From Dokdonella sp. (lineage in GTDB: Bacteria; Pseudomonadota; Gammaproteobacteria; Xanthomonadales; Rhodanobacteraceae), in contig NZ_JAHCAP010000001.1 in NCBI RefSeq assembly GCF_019634815.1, positions 248,001 through 312,000 of the forward strand: DNA of 64,000 bases, read 5' to 3'. Shown here in pieces: positions 1 to 12,205 of this stretch. The notes beneath the pieces were generated by a model. That model was not told where the DNA came from. It saw nothing but the letters and a program-made list of their open reading frames with translations, and did no database searches. Position numbers and translations under genes: made by a program. Within the stretch, counting starts at the first letter, position 1, and every line of letters begins with the position of its first letter.

Positions 1-55
1 CGCATCCGCGTGTCGGCCATGAATGCGCGGCACTGGCAATCCGGCTCGAGCGCGC

Positions 56-1123
56 ATGCACAAGTTCATCCACATCGACATGGATGCGTTCTATGCCTCG
101 GTCGAGCAGCGCGACGATCCGAGCTTGCGCGGGCGGCCGGTGGTGGTCGCCTGGCGTGGCGCGCGCTCGGTGGTGTGCGCGGCAAGTTACGAGGCACGCA
201 CGTTCGGTGTGCGCTCGGCGATGCCCGCGGTGCGCGCCGAGCGCCTGTGTCCCGATGCAGTGTTCGTGCCGCCCGATTTCACGCGCTACAAGGCGGTGTC
301 GCAGCAGGTGCGCGCGATCATGCTGCGGCATACCGATCTGGTCGAACCACTGTCGCTCGATGAAGCCTATCTGGATGTCACCGCGCCCAAGACGGCACTT
401 GGCAGCGCGACTGCGATCGCGCGCGAAATCCGTGCGCAGATCCGCGACGAAACCGGCCTCACCGCCTCGGCCGGCGTGGCACCCGCGAAGTTTCTCGCCA
501 AGATCGCCTCCGACTGGCGCAAGCCCGACGGCCTGTTCGTGATCCGCCCGCACGAGGTGCTCGATTTTCTCGCGCCCTTGCCGGTCGCGCGCATCCACGG
601 CGTGGGCAAGGTGATGGAAGGCAAACTCGCCGCGCTGGGCATCACCACGGTCGGCCAGTTGCGGGCCCGCGACGTGCATGCGCTCGAAGCGCAGTTCGGT
701 CGCTACGGGCGCCGCCTGTCCGAACTCGCGCACGGCATCGACCACGGCGAGGTGCGCCCCGACCGACCGACGCAGTCGATCTCGACCGAGGACACCTTCG
801 AGCGTGACCTGCCGCTGGCTGCGCTCGATGACACGATCCGTGACCTCGCCACGCGCACCTGGGCCGCGCGGGGGCGTACACCGCGCATTGCGCGCACCGT
901 GGTGCTCAAGCTCAAGACGCGCGAGTTCCGCATCCTCACACGCAGTCACACGCCCGAGCAGCCGCCTGATTCGGCGGCAAGCCTCGCGCGCATCGCGCTC
1001 GCGCTGTGCGCGCGCGTCGAGCTGCCGGGCGACACGCTCTACCGCCTCGTCGGCGTGGGCCTCGGCAACTTCTTCGATCCCGACGACACGCCTGGGCAGG
1101 CCGAACTGTTCGGCCCGCCCTGA
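56..1123 (+). CDS. dinB: DNA polymerase IV (Y-family translesion polymerase)
   Basis: Encodes a 355-aa error-prone polymerase that copies past damaged template bases. The N-terminus carries the catalytic DMDAFYASVE motif (Asp8) and LSLDEAYLDV (Asp102-Glu103), the two acidic clusters that bind the metals. A helix-hairpin-helix thumb (about residues 175-215, IHGVGKVMEGKLAALG) and a little-finger domain follow. The length matches DinB (about 350 aa). I chose the ATG at 56 rather than the in-frame upstream ATG at 23 because family members begin just before the DMDAFY strand. It ends 11 bases before the convergent tex gene. Family assignment is firm; LexA control is usual in other bacteria but no SOS box was seen here. 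Confidence 0.95.
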   Translation: MHKFIHIDMDAFYASVEQRDDPSLRGRPVVVAWRGARSVVCAASYEARTFGVRSAMPAVRAERLCPDAVFVPPDFTRYKAVSQQVRAIMLRHTDLVEPLSLDEAYLDVTAPKTALGSATAIAREIRAQIRDETGLTASAGVAPAKFLAKIASDWRKPDGLFVIRPHEVLDFLAPLPVARIHGVGKVMEGKLAALGITTVGQLRARDVHALEAQFGRYGRRLSELAHGIDHGEVRPDRPTQSISTEDTFERDLPLAALDDTIRDLATRTWAARGRTPRIARTVVLKLKTREFRILTRSHTPEQPPDSAASLARIALALCARVELPGDTLYRLVGVGLGNFFDPDDTPGQAELFGPP

Positions 1124-1134
1124 GGCGATGACAC

Positions 1135-3456
<2,322 letters not shown>

Positions 3457-3610
3457 GTGTTGCGGGTTTCCTTGCGCTGTTGAATGGTTGGATGAGGGAG
3501 CGCGCCTGCCCGGTCCGGACCGCGAGCAGCCGCACAGTGTAGCCGCGCCCGCAAGGCGCATGCCGCGTCAGCGTGCGCGCTTGAATCCCTGCACCGGCGC
3601 AGGCTCCGCT

Positions 3611-4681
3611 TCAGATGCGAATGAATACGCCGCGTCGGTCCAGCGCCGACGCGATCAGCCACCACAGGAACACGAAGGCGATCGCCCAGGTCAGCGAGGC
3701 GAGGTGCGCGCCTGCGAGCGGTGTGAGCCAATCGGCGAGCAGGAAGTGATAGAGCGGCACTTGCCAACCGAAAGCCGGCAACAGGATCTGCATGAGTTCC
3801 GATCCGGCATAGGCGGCGATCGCGTTCACACCGAAACGTCGGCCCCAGGCAGGCCAGCCGCGCACATCGATCGCCCAATGAAACGCGAGCAGGGCCAGAC
3901 TCGCCCAACCCGCGGTCCACAGTGCAAACGAGGACGTCCACAGATTCTTGTTGAACGGTTGCCAGAATGACCAGACGAATCCGAGCGCGAACGCCGCGAT
4001 GCCAAGGAGGCCGATCGCACGCAAGTTGCGCACGCGCAGCCAATGCCCGGCGAGCAGGCCGAGCAGGGTGGTCGCGAGCGCAGGCAAGGTCGAGAGTAGT
4101 CCCTCGGGATCGTGGCCGCGGCCCGTAGCGGCATCGATCTGGTACACGGTCGAGCCGAACACGACGTGATCGAAGCGGCTGGCCACGTTGTCGAACGGTG
4201 CGAGCGTGCCACCCCACTGCAGCAACAGGCCATAGCCGACGAGCAGGGCGATGAGCACGAGCCACTGCGCGCGCGGCCGCAGGTACAGCGCAATCGCCGC
4301 CACCGCCGCAAAACACAGACCGATGCGCTGGAGCACACCGGGCAGACGCAGATGTGCATTGGGCAACAGCCACCACGCCAGAAGATTGATCGCGAGCCCG
4401 AGCGCAATGATGCGCGCCGCGCGCCACAGCGCCGCCTGCAGCATCGGCGTGCGCGCCGCCTGCCGGTCCAGCCGCGGGCCGAAGGCGAGCGCGCTCGACA
4501 CACCTACGATGAAGAGGAAGAACGGGAAGACCAGATCGGTCGGCGTGCAGCCATGCCAGGTCGCATGTTCGAGCGGCGCGTAGACGGCGTCCCAACTGCC
4601 CGGATCATTCACCAGCAGCATCGCCGCGACCGTGCAGCCGCGCAGCGCATCGACCGAGGCGAGCCGCGCGGTCGCGGTCAT
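3611..4681 (-). CDS. DUF5009 / heparan-alpha-glucosaminide N-acetyltransferase-like membrane protein
   Basis: A 356-aa integral membrane protein with about ten hydrophobic segments. The N-terminal ASVDALRG motif followed by VFPFFLFIVGVSSALAF is the signature of the YeiB/DUF5009/HGSNAT acyltransferase superfamily, whose members move acetyl groups across a membrane onto sugars. The start at 4681 (MTATARLAS) puts the SVDALRG motif near residue 7-14, as in relatives; an in-frame ATG at 4717 would add 12 unlikely residues. It stands alone between tex and an exported protein, both on the same strand but more than 150 bases away, so the substrate cannot be inferred. Family assignment is good; the acceptor sugar is unknown. 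Confidence 0.8.
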   Translation of the reverse strand: MTATARLASVDALRGCTVAAMLLVNDPGSWDAVYAPLEHATWHGCTPTDLVFPFFLFIVGVSSALAFGPRLDRQAARTPMLQAALWRAARIIALGLAINLLAWWLLPNAHLRLPGVLQRIGLCFAAVAAIALYLRPRAQWLVLIALLVGYGLLLQWGGTLAPFDNVASRFDHVVFGSTVYQIDAATGRGHDPEGLLSTLPALATTLLGLLAGHWLRVRNLRAIGLLGIAAFALGFVWSFWQPFNKNLWTSSFALWTAGWASLALLAFHWAIDVRGWPAWGRRFGVNAIAAYAGSELMQILLPAFGWQVPLYHFLLADWLTPLAGAHLASLTWAIAFVFLWWLIASALDRRGVFIRI

Positions 4682-4844
4682 GCGGCGGCGGCTCGTGGCC
4701 AGCGTGGCATCGCACATCGGGTTCGGTTCAAGGCTGCGGGTAAGGCGTCGATCCTAACCGCTGAACACGGCCTGCGGATGCCCGCGAAACGATCGCCGCA
4801 CGCGCGCCGCGTACGGCGATAGGTTTCGTGATTCCGCGCAGGCC

Positions 4845-5915
4845 TCAGCGCCGACCCAGCGCGCGCGCAGGCTGCGGGACCATGCGCAGCGTCGCGGAAT
4901 CGAAACCGTTCTTGAAGATGAGATCGCTGCTCGCCGCTTCGAGGTTCAGCGTCGCCGTGTTGTTCGAAGTGTCGGGATCGACCGCAGGCGCATTGACCAC
5001 CGCGGTCATCGAATTGCCGAGCGTGCCGGTGGTGCCGCTGGCCACCGTGCCGTTGACGGTGAAGCTGATCTGGCCGCTCGCGGGCAGGTTCGCCGCACCG
5101 ATGATGTTGCCGTTGCCGCCCGCGGGGCAGGTCGCGCCGGGACTGGCCTGGCAGGTCCAGGTCGGCGACTGGAACGCCGAGGGGAAGGTATCGACGAGGG
5201 TCACGCCATTGGCCGCAGCCGGCCCGGCATTGGCAACCACGATCGTGTACTGCAGTGGCGAGCCGGCTGTGTAGGCGCTCTGGTCGGCGTTCATCGTTAC
5301 ACCGACGTTGGCATTGTTCGAGCCGGCCTGGCAGTTCACCACGCCGCGGATGACCCAGTCACCTGCCACGCCGAAGGCCGAACTGTTGAACCATACGAAA
5401 TTGCCGTTGATATTGGCATAGATCGCATTGCGACCGTTGGTGTTGCCATCGGTATCGCGTACCACGCTCGGATCGGAATTGGCCTGTGGTGCCTGCGCGA
5501 ACTCCAGCGCGACGACCAGGGTTTCATTGGCCGTGACCGGAACGCTCAACGGCAGGGTGTTGTTCTCGTCGAGAAAGCGCCATTCGTTGAGCGCATTGTC
5601 GTTGAGCACCGGGCCGCCGATGTCCTGTGCCAATTCGCCCGGCTCGGGGAAGGTTCCGCTGCGGTAGATGTGGATCGCGTTGGCGATCGTCGCCGCCGAG
5701 GTGCCCGATGGCGAGCGCCAGAAGATCTGCACCGCAACGAGGTTGCCGTCGCAGGGACTGGTCAGCCACGATGCCGCCATTTCACCGGCAACGAAACCCC
5801 AGACAATCGAGGCGCTGCCGAAATCGGTCAGCGAGTCGTTCTTGATCGTGACCTCGGCGGCGCTGGCGCCGCCGCTCAGGGCACAGACCAGTCCAAACCA
5901 CAGGGCTTTGCGCAT
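4845..5915 (-). CDS. Exported DUF11-domain protein
   Basis: A 356-aa protein with a clear Sec signal peptide (MRKALWFGLVCALSGGASA, cut before AEV). The mature N-terminal half is a beta-rich region of unknown function; residues of about 220-325 form one DUF11 repeat (AYTAGSPLQYTIVVANAGP ... DPDTSNNTATLNL), a bacterial Ig-like fold common in cell-surface proteins. The C-terminus reads SSDLIFKNGFDS and then a basic tail (RALGRR), which resembles the short IFxxGF ending I recall from many exported proteins of this order. The start at 5915 has GGAGAT upstream. No neighbour in the same operon. Role unknown; a surface or extracellular location is likely. Confidence 0.75.
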   Translation of the reverse strand: MRKALWFGLVCALSGGASAAEVTIKNDSLTDFGSASIVWGFVAGEMAASWLTSPCDGNLVAVQIFWRSPSGTSAATIANAIHIYRSGTFPEPGELAQDIGGPVLNDNALNEWRFLDENNTLPLSVPVTANETLVVALEFAQAPQANSDPSVVRDTDGNTNGRNAIYANINGNFVWFNSSAFGVAGDWVIRGVVNCQAGSNNANVGVTMNADQSAYTAGSPLQYTIVVANAGPAAANGVTLVDTFPSAFQSPTWTCQASPGATCPAGGNGNIIGAANLPASGQISFTVNGTVASGTTGTLGNSMTAVVNAPAVDPDTSNNTATLNLEAASSDLIFKNGFDSATLRMVPQPARALGRR

Positions 5916-6071
5916 GGTCGATCTCCGTTGATGGCGCCGAGGTGAAGCATAGGCTTGGCCAGAGTGCGTGCAGCGTGACACGGATCGCAGATGGCCGACA
6001 GGGTGGCCCGATCATCGTCGCACCGGCCCCGCCGAATACAATGGGCGATCTGTTTCGTCCGGGATCCAAGA

Positions 6072-6413
6072 ATGTCGATGCTTCCACCCTGCCCGCACTG
6101 CCGCATGGAGAACACGTATCCGGACGGCGAGCTGCTGATCTGCGCCGACTGCGGCCATGAGTGGTCGCCGGCCGCGCCAGGCGTGAGCGAGTCGGCGCTG
6201 GTCGTGCGCGACTGCAACGGCAACCTGCTCGCCGACGGCGACAGCGTGGTGGTGATCAAGGACCTCAAGGTCAAGGGCTCGTCGATCCCGCTCAAGCAAG
6301 GCACGCCGATCAGGAACATCCGTCTGGTCGAGGATGACGCCGAACACATCGAAGGCAACTCCGACAAGATCAAGGGCCTCGTGCTCAAGACCTGTTTCCT
6401 GCGCAAGGCTTGA
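6072..6413 (+). CDS. PhnA/YjdM family zinc-ribbon protein
   Basis: A 113-aa cytoplasmic protein matching the whole length of the PhnA (YjdM) family. The N-terminus has a zinc ribbon with two Cys pairs (PCPHC near residues 6-10 and CADCG near 24-28); the C-terminal PhnA domain contains VRDCNGNLLADGDSVVVIKDLKVKG and ends KGLVLKTCFLRKA. Despite the name the family is not needed for phosphonate breakdown, and its role is unclear. The start at 6072 puts the zinc ribbon at the usual distance from the N-terminus; an in-frame ATG at 5991 would add 27 residues unlike the family. Monocistronic or co-transcribed with the following exported protein. Confidence 0.92.
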   Translation: MSMLPPCPHCRMENTYPDGELLICADCGHEWSPAAPGVSESALVVRDCNGNLLADGDSVVVIKDLKVKGSSIPLKQGTPIRNIRLVEDDAEHIEGNSDKIKGLVLKTCFLRKA

Positions 6414-6449
6414 GGTCGGGATGGCTCTGATGTCGATGGAGAACTTGCC

Positions 6450-7151
6450 ATGCGAGATCATCGTTTCCTGCTGATCGCGGCCACGGTCCTGTCCGGCGCT
6501 TTCGGTCTCGCATCGGCGCGGAGCGATGACCCGTCGATCGTGCGCAACGCTTCATTCATCGCTGCCCATCCCGACCTGTTCTGGCGCGAGCGCGGCATCT
6601 TCGAGTACACCAGCGGCCACTTCGTCGCCGCGCGCACCGACTTCCGTCGCGCCGCAGGCTTTGCCGACAAACCATCGCAGGCGCTGCTGGCGCAGATGTT
6701 GTGGAACGGCGAAGGTGGCGCGGCCGATCGCATCGCTGCCTACGTGTGGGCGGATCTGGCCGCCGAACGCGCGTACCCGGACTTCATCGCCACGCGCGAA
6801 CGCATGTGGAAGGAACTGTCGGCGCAGCAGCGCGGCGCGGTGCAGGCTGCCGGTGAACCGGTCTTCGCGCAGTTCGCGGACGCGGTCGCCAAACCACGCC
6901 TGGAGCGTGAATTGCGCCGGCGGCGGCTGGATGTCACGGGCAGTCGGACCGGTCGGGTCGGCACACTTTCCGTCATGGCGGTGAACCCGGACGGCACCAT
7001 GGGACCACCGATCGACGGCTCGCTGTATTACGCGCCTCGTTACTGGAAGCCGGAAGACTACTGGCGTTGGCAGGACCAGCCGTTCAAGCAGCCCCCGCGC
7101 GGCCATGTCGATGTCGGTCCGGTCAGTACGACACCCGACCAGCCGGACTGA
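6450..7151 (+). CDS. Exported protein of unknown function with Sel1-like helices
   Basis: A 233-aa protein with a signal peptide (MRDHRFLLIAATVLSGAFGLASA). Residues about 45-125 look like two Sel1/TPR-like helical pairs: FEYTSGHFVAARTDFRRAAGFADKPSQALLAQMLWNGEGG, then AYVWADLAAERAYPDF. The C-terminal third has many Tyr, Trp and Pro residues (YYAPRYWKPEDYWRWQDQPF) and no recognised domain. It begins 36 bases after the PhnA-like gene on the same strand. I do not recognise the family; periplasmic location is inferred from the leader. Confidence 0.7.
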   Translation: MRDHRFLLIAATVLSGAFGLASARSDDPSIVRNASFIAAHPDLFWRERGIFEYTSGHFVAARTDFRRAAGFADKPSQALLAQMLWNGEGGAADRIAAYVWADLAAERAYPDFIATRERMWKELSAQQRGAVQAAGEPVFAQFADAVAKPRLERELRRRRLDVTGSRTGRVGTLSVMAVNPDGTMGPPIDGSLYYAPRYWKPEDYWRWQDQPFKQPPRGHVDVGPVSTTPDQPD

Positions 7152-7189
7152 ACGGCGCGGGCCTGCGCATCAGGGCAGGGCGAATTGCA

Positions 7190-8344
<1,155 letters not shown>

Positions 8345-8353
8345 TCACGATCC

Positions 8354-8827
8354 TCAATCCGCGGTTCTTGCCTGCGCACGCATGTAGACGATGAATTCCC
8401 AGATCTGCTGCTCGCGCAACAGGCTCGCGAACGGCGGCATCTCGCCTTGCTGCGGCTCATGTCCTAGGCGCCGGTAGCCGTGTGCACGCAGCGCCTTGCT
8501 GCCATCGCGGATGAGAAAGAACAACGTGGTGTCATCGTTGCCGTAGATCCAGGTCGTGTTGACCAGCGCGGGACCGAGGCCGCCTTCGAGCCCGTCGCCA
8601 TGACAGGCCGCGCAGGAATAGCTCGCATACACCTGCGCTCCGGCTGCGCGCGTCGGCTCATCGTCGGGCAGTGGATTGCGCAGCAGCGGCAGACCCTGCG
8701 CGTTGAATGCACCGGTCGCAGCCTGCGGCACGCGCAGCGGCTCGGTCTGATCGCCAGCCGAACACGCACTCAAGGCAGACAGGCCGATTGCGATGACGGA
8801 GCGCAAAAAGGCCCGCCGCGCGTCCAT
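8354..8827 (-). CDS. Cytochrome c-type lipoprotein, probably Tat-exported
   Basis: A 157-aa protein with an N-terminal ARRAFLRS motif followed by a hydrophobic stretch and a lipobox ending in Cys22 (ALSAC), which suggests twin-arginine export and lipid anchoring. One haem c site, CAACH (Cys72, Cys75, His76), and a probable axial Met in GEMPPFASLL define a class I cytochrome c domain. It is a small single-haem electron carrier facing the periplasm. It ends 54 bases upstream of the frmA start on the same strand and begins 1 base after the chorismatase stop, so it may share a transcript with the chorismatase. Redox partner unknown. Confidence 0.85.
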   Translation of the reverse strand: MDARRAFLRSVIAIGLSALSACSAGDQTEPLRVPQAATGAFNAQGLPLLRNPLPDDEPTRAAGAQVYASYSCAACHGDGLEGGLGPALVNTTWIYGNDDTTLFFLIRDGSKALRAHGYRRLGHEPQQGEMPPFASLLREQQIWEFIVYMRAQARTAD

Positions 8828-8828
8828 C

Positions 8829-9800
8829 TCAGACCGGCAAGTCCTGCATGCCGTCGATCTCGACCAAAAGCTCGCGCCGGCAGATGTCGCCGCGCAGCAG
8901 CAGCACCTCGCCCAGCTGCGCGGCGTGGGTCGCGATGGCCTGCCTCACACCTTGCGCATCGGCGGCGTCGCGCACATAGGCCTTGAGCACGGCACGCTCG
9001 CCAAATCGCCCCTGCGCGGCAGCGACGAGGCTGTCGAGGTTGGCCAGGGTTTCGCTGATTTGCGCGCGCAGGTCCTGATCATGCTGCGAGGCATGACCGA
9101 CCACGGCAGCCGTGCCCGAAATCAGCAGCTGGCCGGCCGGCGTGGACATCGCCCGCGCAAAGGTCGGCGCGGTGCGACCGTACTGGCGCGGATAGCGCCA
9201 GGCGCTGACCTGACGCGGATTCTCGATCGGTGTTCCGGCCTCGCGCGCGGACAAGCCATACACGAGCAGGCGCCGGCGGCCATCGTGGCCACCGATCGCG
9301 GTCGCAGCGGGATAGCAGGCGTCATGGAACTGCGCCATGCCGCGCGCCCGGCCTTCGCAGAAACGGCGGTAACGCTCGTCGTCGCCGTCGCCTTCGTTGA
9401 TCGCGTCGATGAAGTTCCACAGGCGCAGGATGTGCGGCGTCGTGCTCGCCTCGACATGTACGAGCAGCTGCCGGTAGGCCGCCTGCGCTGCCGCGCCGAT
9501 ATCATCATCGACCTCGTCGATTTCGATCGCGAAGAAGCCGTAGTCGCCATCGTTGCTCCAGCACAGCGCGCCATCGCGGCCATGCTCGACGCGCGCCGTG
9601 CTGCGCCAGACCTCCACGCAGGGCTGCGACATCGGCTCGAGCGCTACGCGCAGCACGCGCGGATCCGTGCCCGACTCGAAGGCAGCGCCGTAGCCGATCA
9701 CCGCGAGCACGTCGTCGCCCGGCACGGCAGCAGTCACCGGCTCGTAGCGCACGTCCAACGGCGGCAGACTGGCAACGCAAGGGCGCATCGTTTCGAGCAT
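8829..9800 (-). CDS. xanB2: Chorismatase, XanB2/FkbO-type (3-/4-hydroxybenzoate synthase)
   Basis: A 323-aa pteridine-dependent-deoxygenase-like protein. The C-terminal YjgF-like core shows the chorismatase signatures RLWNFIDAINEGDGDDERYR, FCEGRARGMA and ISGTAAVVGHAS. In Xanthomonas, XanB2 cleaves chorismate to 3- and 4-hydroxybenzoate, supplying the starter for xanthomonadin and a precursor of ubiquinone and a diffusible signal. It diverges from the acyl-carrier-protein operon with 84 bases between the starts, which supports a pigment role. The start could be 9800 or 9788 (both ATG, neither with a strong ribosome site); the length fits XanB2 either way. The N-terminal domain is less conserved. 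Confidence 0.85.
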   Translation of the reverse strand: MLETMRPCVASLPPLDVRYEPVTAAVPGDDVLAVIGYGAAFESGTDPRVLRVALEPMSQPCVEVWRSTARVEHGRDGALCWSNDGDYGFFAIEIDEVDDDIGAAAQAAYRQLLVHVEASTTPHILRLWNFIDAINEGDGDDERYRRFCEGRARGMAQFHDACYPAATAIGGHDGRRRLLVYGLSAREAGTPIENPRQVSAWRYPRQYGRTAPTFARAMSTPAGQLLISGTAAVVGHASQHDQDLRAQISETLANLDSLVAAAQGRFGERAVLKAYVRDAADAQGVRQAIATHAAQLGEVLLLRGDICRRELLVEIDGMQDLPV

Positions 9801-9884
9801 CGAGGCAGGGCGGACGGCGGGAAAACAGCCGCCAATGATACACTGGCGTACCCAGCAACCGCGGCGAAACCGTCCTTTCCTCCG

Positions 9885-10184
9885 ATGCAAACGGCTACCA
9901 GCAGCAGTCCCGGCGCACAGTCGCCCGCCGAATCCGAACTCGCGCAACTGATTGTCGACAGCCTCAACATCGATTGGATCAAGGCCGATGCCATCGCGCC
10001 TGATGCGCCATTGTTCGGTGCCGGTGAGCTCGGTCTGGATTCGATCGACGCCCTTGAGCTGGCGTTGGCGATTTCCAAGCGCTATGGCTTCCAGTTGCGT
10101 TCGGACAACCCCGACAACCGGCAGATCTTCGGCAGCTTGCGCGCTTTGTCTGCGCACATCGAGACACATCGCGCGGCCAGCTGA
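9885..10184 (+). CDS. Acyl carrier protein of the xanthomonadin/aryl polyene type
   Basis: A 99-aa protein with a Ser/Pro-rich N-terminal extension and a four-helix carrier domain. The phosphopantetheine attachment site is LGLDSIDALEL, with Ser53. Such carrier proteins hold the growing aryl-polyene chain while dehydratases and ketosynthases act on it. It is the first gene of a plus-strand operon continuing to about 15154, and it diverges from xanB2. The ATG at 9885 is preceded by TCCTTTCCTCCG, not a good ribosome site, so the exact start is tentative; a longer upstream frame exists but runs antisense to xanB2. No ketosynthase gene is adjacent. Confidence 0.88.
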   Translation: MQTATSSSPGAQSPAESELAQLIVDSLNIDWIKADAIAPDAPLFGAGELGLDSIDALELALAISKRYGFQLRSDNPDNRQIFGSLRALSAHIETHRAAS

Positions 10185-10200
10185 GGCCCAGACGCCGGTG

Positions 10201-10947
10201 ATGCCCACCGCGAGCCCGCCCGAAGCGACCCTCCCCGATCCCGTGGTCCGCCGCTCGCGCGTGCTGCTGCTCGCGGTCGCGCTCTACCTCGGCTTGGGTG
10301 CCTGCGCGCTGGCGAGCGGTCACGCCTTGCTTGCGGTCGCTGCGGTCTACGGCCTGATCGTTGCCCTGCTGGTGCCGGCCTTGCGTCGCGGCCGTTGCCT
10401 CGCCTGGCTCGGTTTGTTCGTGATCGGCGCACTGCTCGCGTGGCTGATGCGCATCGGCGCCGGCTGGTTGCTGATGGATCTGGTGCCGGTGCTGGTCAAC
10501 CTGGGTTTGTGCGTGCTGTTTGCACGCACGCTGCGACAAGGCCACGAGCCGCTGATCGCACGCTTCATCGCAATCCTCGAGGGTCGCGAGCGGCTGCGCG
10601 ATCCGGCCGTGGCCCGCTATGCACGCGGACTGACCCGGGCATGGGCTTTGGTGCTCGGTCTGCAGGCGCTTGTGCTCGGCTTGATCGTGGCGTTCATGCC
10701 GCATGGCCTGCTGCATGTGCTGGGCATGGGCGGGCCACGTCTCACCGCGACGTTCTGGCTCGCCTATCTGCATGCCGGCAGCTATGGCCTGGTGGCCGGT
10801 TTCATGCTGTTCGAGTACGGTTGGCGTCGCTGGCAGCTGCGTCACCTCGAGCATATGGGCTTGGTCAAGTTCCTGCTCGCAGTGGTGCACCGCTGGCCGG
10901 CGCTGCTGCGCAGTCTGTCCGACCCACGGCATGTGGCGGGTCCATGA
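10201..10947 (+). CDS. Polytopic membrane protein of the pigment cluster
   Basis: A 248-aa protein with about six to seven hydrophobic segments (for example SRVLLLAVALYLGLGACALAS, ALLAVAAVYGLIVALLVPAL, LTRAWALVLGLQALVLGLIV). It resembles the predicted membrane proteins (COG4648-like) that accompany xanthomonadin and aryl-polyene clusters. A short cytoplasmic loop holds IARFIAILEGRERLRDPAVARYARGLTRAW, a conserved-looking region. It starts 16 bases after the carrier protein stop and its stop overlaps the start of the next gene (ATGA), so translation is coupled. Biochemical role unknown; an involvement in assembly or transfer of the acyl product at the inner membrane is inference from context. 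Confidence 0.7.
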   Translation: MPTASPPEATLPDPVVRRSRVLLLAVALYLGLGACALASGHALLAVAAVYGLIVALLVPALRRGRCLAWLGLFVIGALLAWLMRIGAGWLLMDLVPVLVNLGLCVLFARTLRQGHEPLIARFIAILEGRERLRDPAVARYARGLTRAWALVLGLQALVLGLIVAFMPHGLLHVLGMGGPRLTATFWLAYLHAGSYGLVAGFMLFEYGWRRWQLRHLEHMGLVKFLLAVVHRWPALLRSLSDPRHVAGP

Positions 10948-11243
10948 ACGAGCCGCGAAGCGCCAGCACCGTCATGCGCATCGAGGCCGATCATCCTGCC
11001 TTGGCCGGTCACTTCCCCGGCCGGCCCGTGATCCCCGGTGTGGTGCTGCTCGACCGCATCGCCGCTCTCGCGGAATTGGCAGGACTGGGGCAGTTGCGCC
11101 GGATCGCAATGCTCAAGTTCCTGTCTCCGGCCTTGCCAGAGCAGGTGCTCGAGCTGCAGATCGAGCGTGAGGGGATGCGCGCGCGCTTTGCGGTGAAGCG
11201 CGATGGCCAGACGATCCTGCGCGGCGAGGGCGAAATGACATGA
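10944..11243 (+). CDS. Hotdog-fold 3-hydroxyacyl-ACP dehydratase-like protein
   Basis: A 99-aa protein with the FabA/FabZ/ApeP-like motif DHPALAGHFPGRPVIPGVVLLD (His and the GHFPGxPxxPG loop), followed by a short hotdog sheet. In aryl polyene clusters such proteins dehydrate beta-hydroxyacyl chains on the carrier protein to make the conjugated double bonds. It overlaps the preceding membrane protein gene by 4 bases and the following acyltransferase gene by 4 bases (ATGA at 11240), typical of translational coupling. At 99 aa it is shorter than FabZ (about 140-150), so it may need a partner subunit. Confidence 0.8.
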   Translation: MNEPRSASTVMRIEADHPALAGHFPGRPVIPGVVLLDRIAALAELAGLGQLRRIAMLKFLSPALPEQVLELQIEREGMRARFAVKRDGQTILRGEGEMT

Positions 11244-12205
11244 GCGAGCATTGGCGCGAGCGCAAGGAAGGTGGTGGCCGTTTCGCGATCTGGTTGATCA
11301 GCAGGATCGGGTTGCGATGCGGGCGCGGCGTGGCGCGTTTGTGTCTGTATCCGATCACGATCTACTTCTATTTCCGCCGCCCTTACGAACGTCGCGTTTC
11401 CTACGCGTTCTTCGAGCGCATCGACGGCCGACGCCCGGGTGTCGGCAAGGTTCTGCGCCACATCCACCGCTTTGCCGCGACCCTGCTCGACCGTGTGTTC
11501 CTGCTGGCCGAAAGCAAGGCACGTTTCGATGTGCGGATGCATGGGCTCGACGAGCTGATCGCGCGCATGCAGCCGGGTCGCGGCGTGCTGCTGCTGGGTG
11601 CGCACGTGGGCAGTTTCGAGGTGTTGCGCGCAGCCACGCTCGGCCACCCCGAAGTCAAACTGCGGGTGGTGCTCGATACGCAGAAGACGCCGGCGCTGAC
11701 CCGGTTGCTGCATGCGCTCAATCCGGAGATCGGCCTGGGCGTGATCGATGCTTCGCGGCCTGGCAGCGAAATCGTGCTGGCGATGTCCGAAGCGCTCGCC
11801 GAAGGCGCGCTGGTGACCTTGCTCGCCGACCGCGTGCGCGACGCCGAACGCACGGTGGCGGTCGACTTTTTCGGTGCGCAGGCGCTGCTGCCGATCGCGC
11901 CGTTCGCGCTGGGTGGCATCCTCGACGTGCCGGTGGTGTTGTGCCTGGGCCTGTATCGCGGCGGCAACCGCTACGATCTGTATTTCGAACCGCTCGCCGA
12001 TGCGCTGCCGCGCGCCCGCAGCGAGCGCGATGGCGCGGTGCGGGCACTTGCCCAGGCCTACGCCACCCGCCTCGAACACCACGTCCGACTCGATCCCTGC
12101 AACTGGTTCAACTGGCATGATTTCTGGAATCCTCAAGGTGGTGGCGTCGATCGGCATGAGCCTGCCGGGCAACTCGCCGGCAGTGACGCGCGCGACGCCG
12201 CCTGA
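11240..12205 (+). CDS. Lysophospholipid acyltransferase family protein (LpxL/HtrB-like)
   Basis: A 321-aa inner-membrane-associated acyltransferase. The catalytic H(X)4E motif is seen in LLGAHVGSFEVLRAA, and the C-terminal CNWFNWHDFWNPQ is the typical end of lipid A biosynthesis acyltransferases. In xanthomonadin and aryl polyene clusters a homologue is thought to attach the polyene chain to a lipid or glycolipid anchor for transport to the outer membrane. The first 25 residues are basic (ERKEGGGRFAIWLISRIG), followed by an anchoring helix. It overlaps the dehydratase gene upstream by 4 bases and the LolA-like gene downstream by about 90 bases. Confidence 0.85.
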   Translation: MSEHWRERKEGGGRFAIWLISRIGLRCGRGVARLCLYPITIYFYFRRPYERRVSYAFFERIDGRRPGVGKVLRHIHRFAATLLDRVFLLAESKARFDVRMHGLDELIARMQPGRGVLLLGAHVGSFEVLRAATLGHPEVKLRVVLDTQKTPALTRLLHALNPEIGLGVIDASRPGSEIVLAMSEALAEGALVTLLADRVRDAERTVAVDFFGAQALLPIAPFALGGILDVPVVLCLGLYRGGNRYDLYFEPLADALPRARSERDGAVRALAQAYATRLEHHVRLDPCNWFNWHDFWNPQGGGVDRHEPAGQLAGSDARDAA

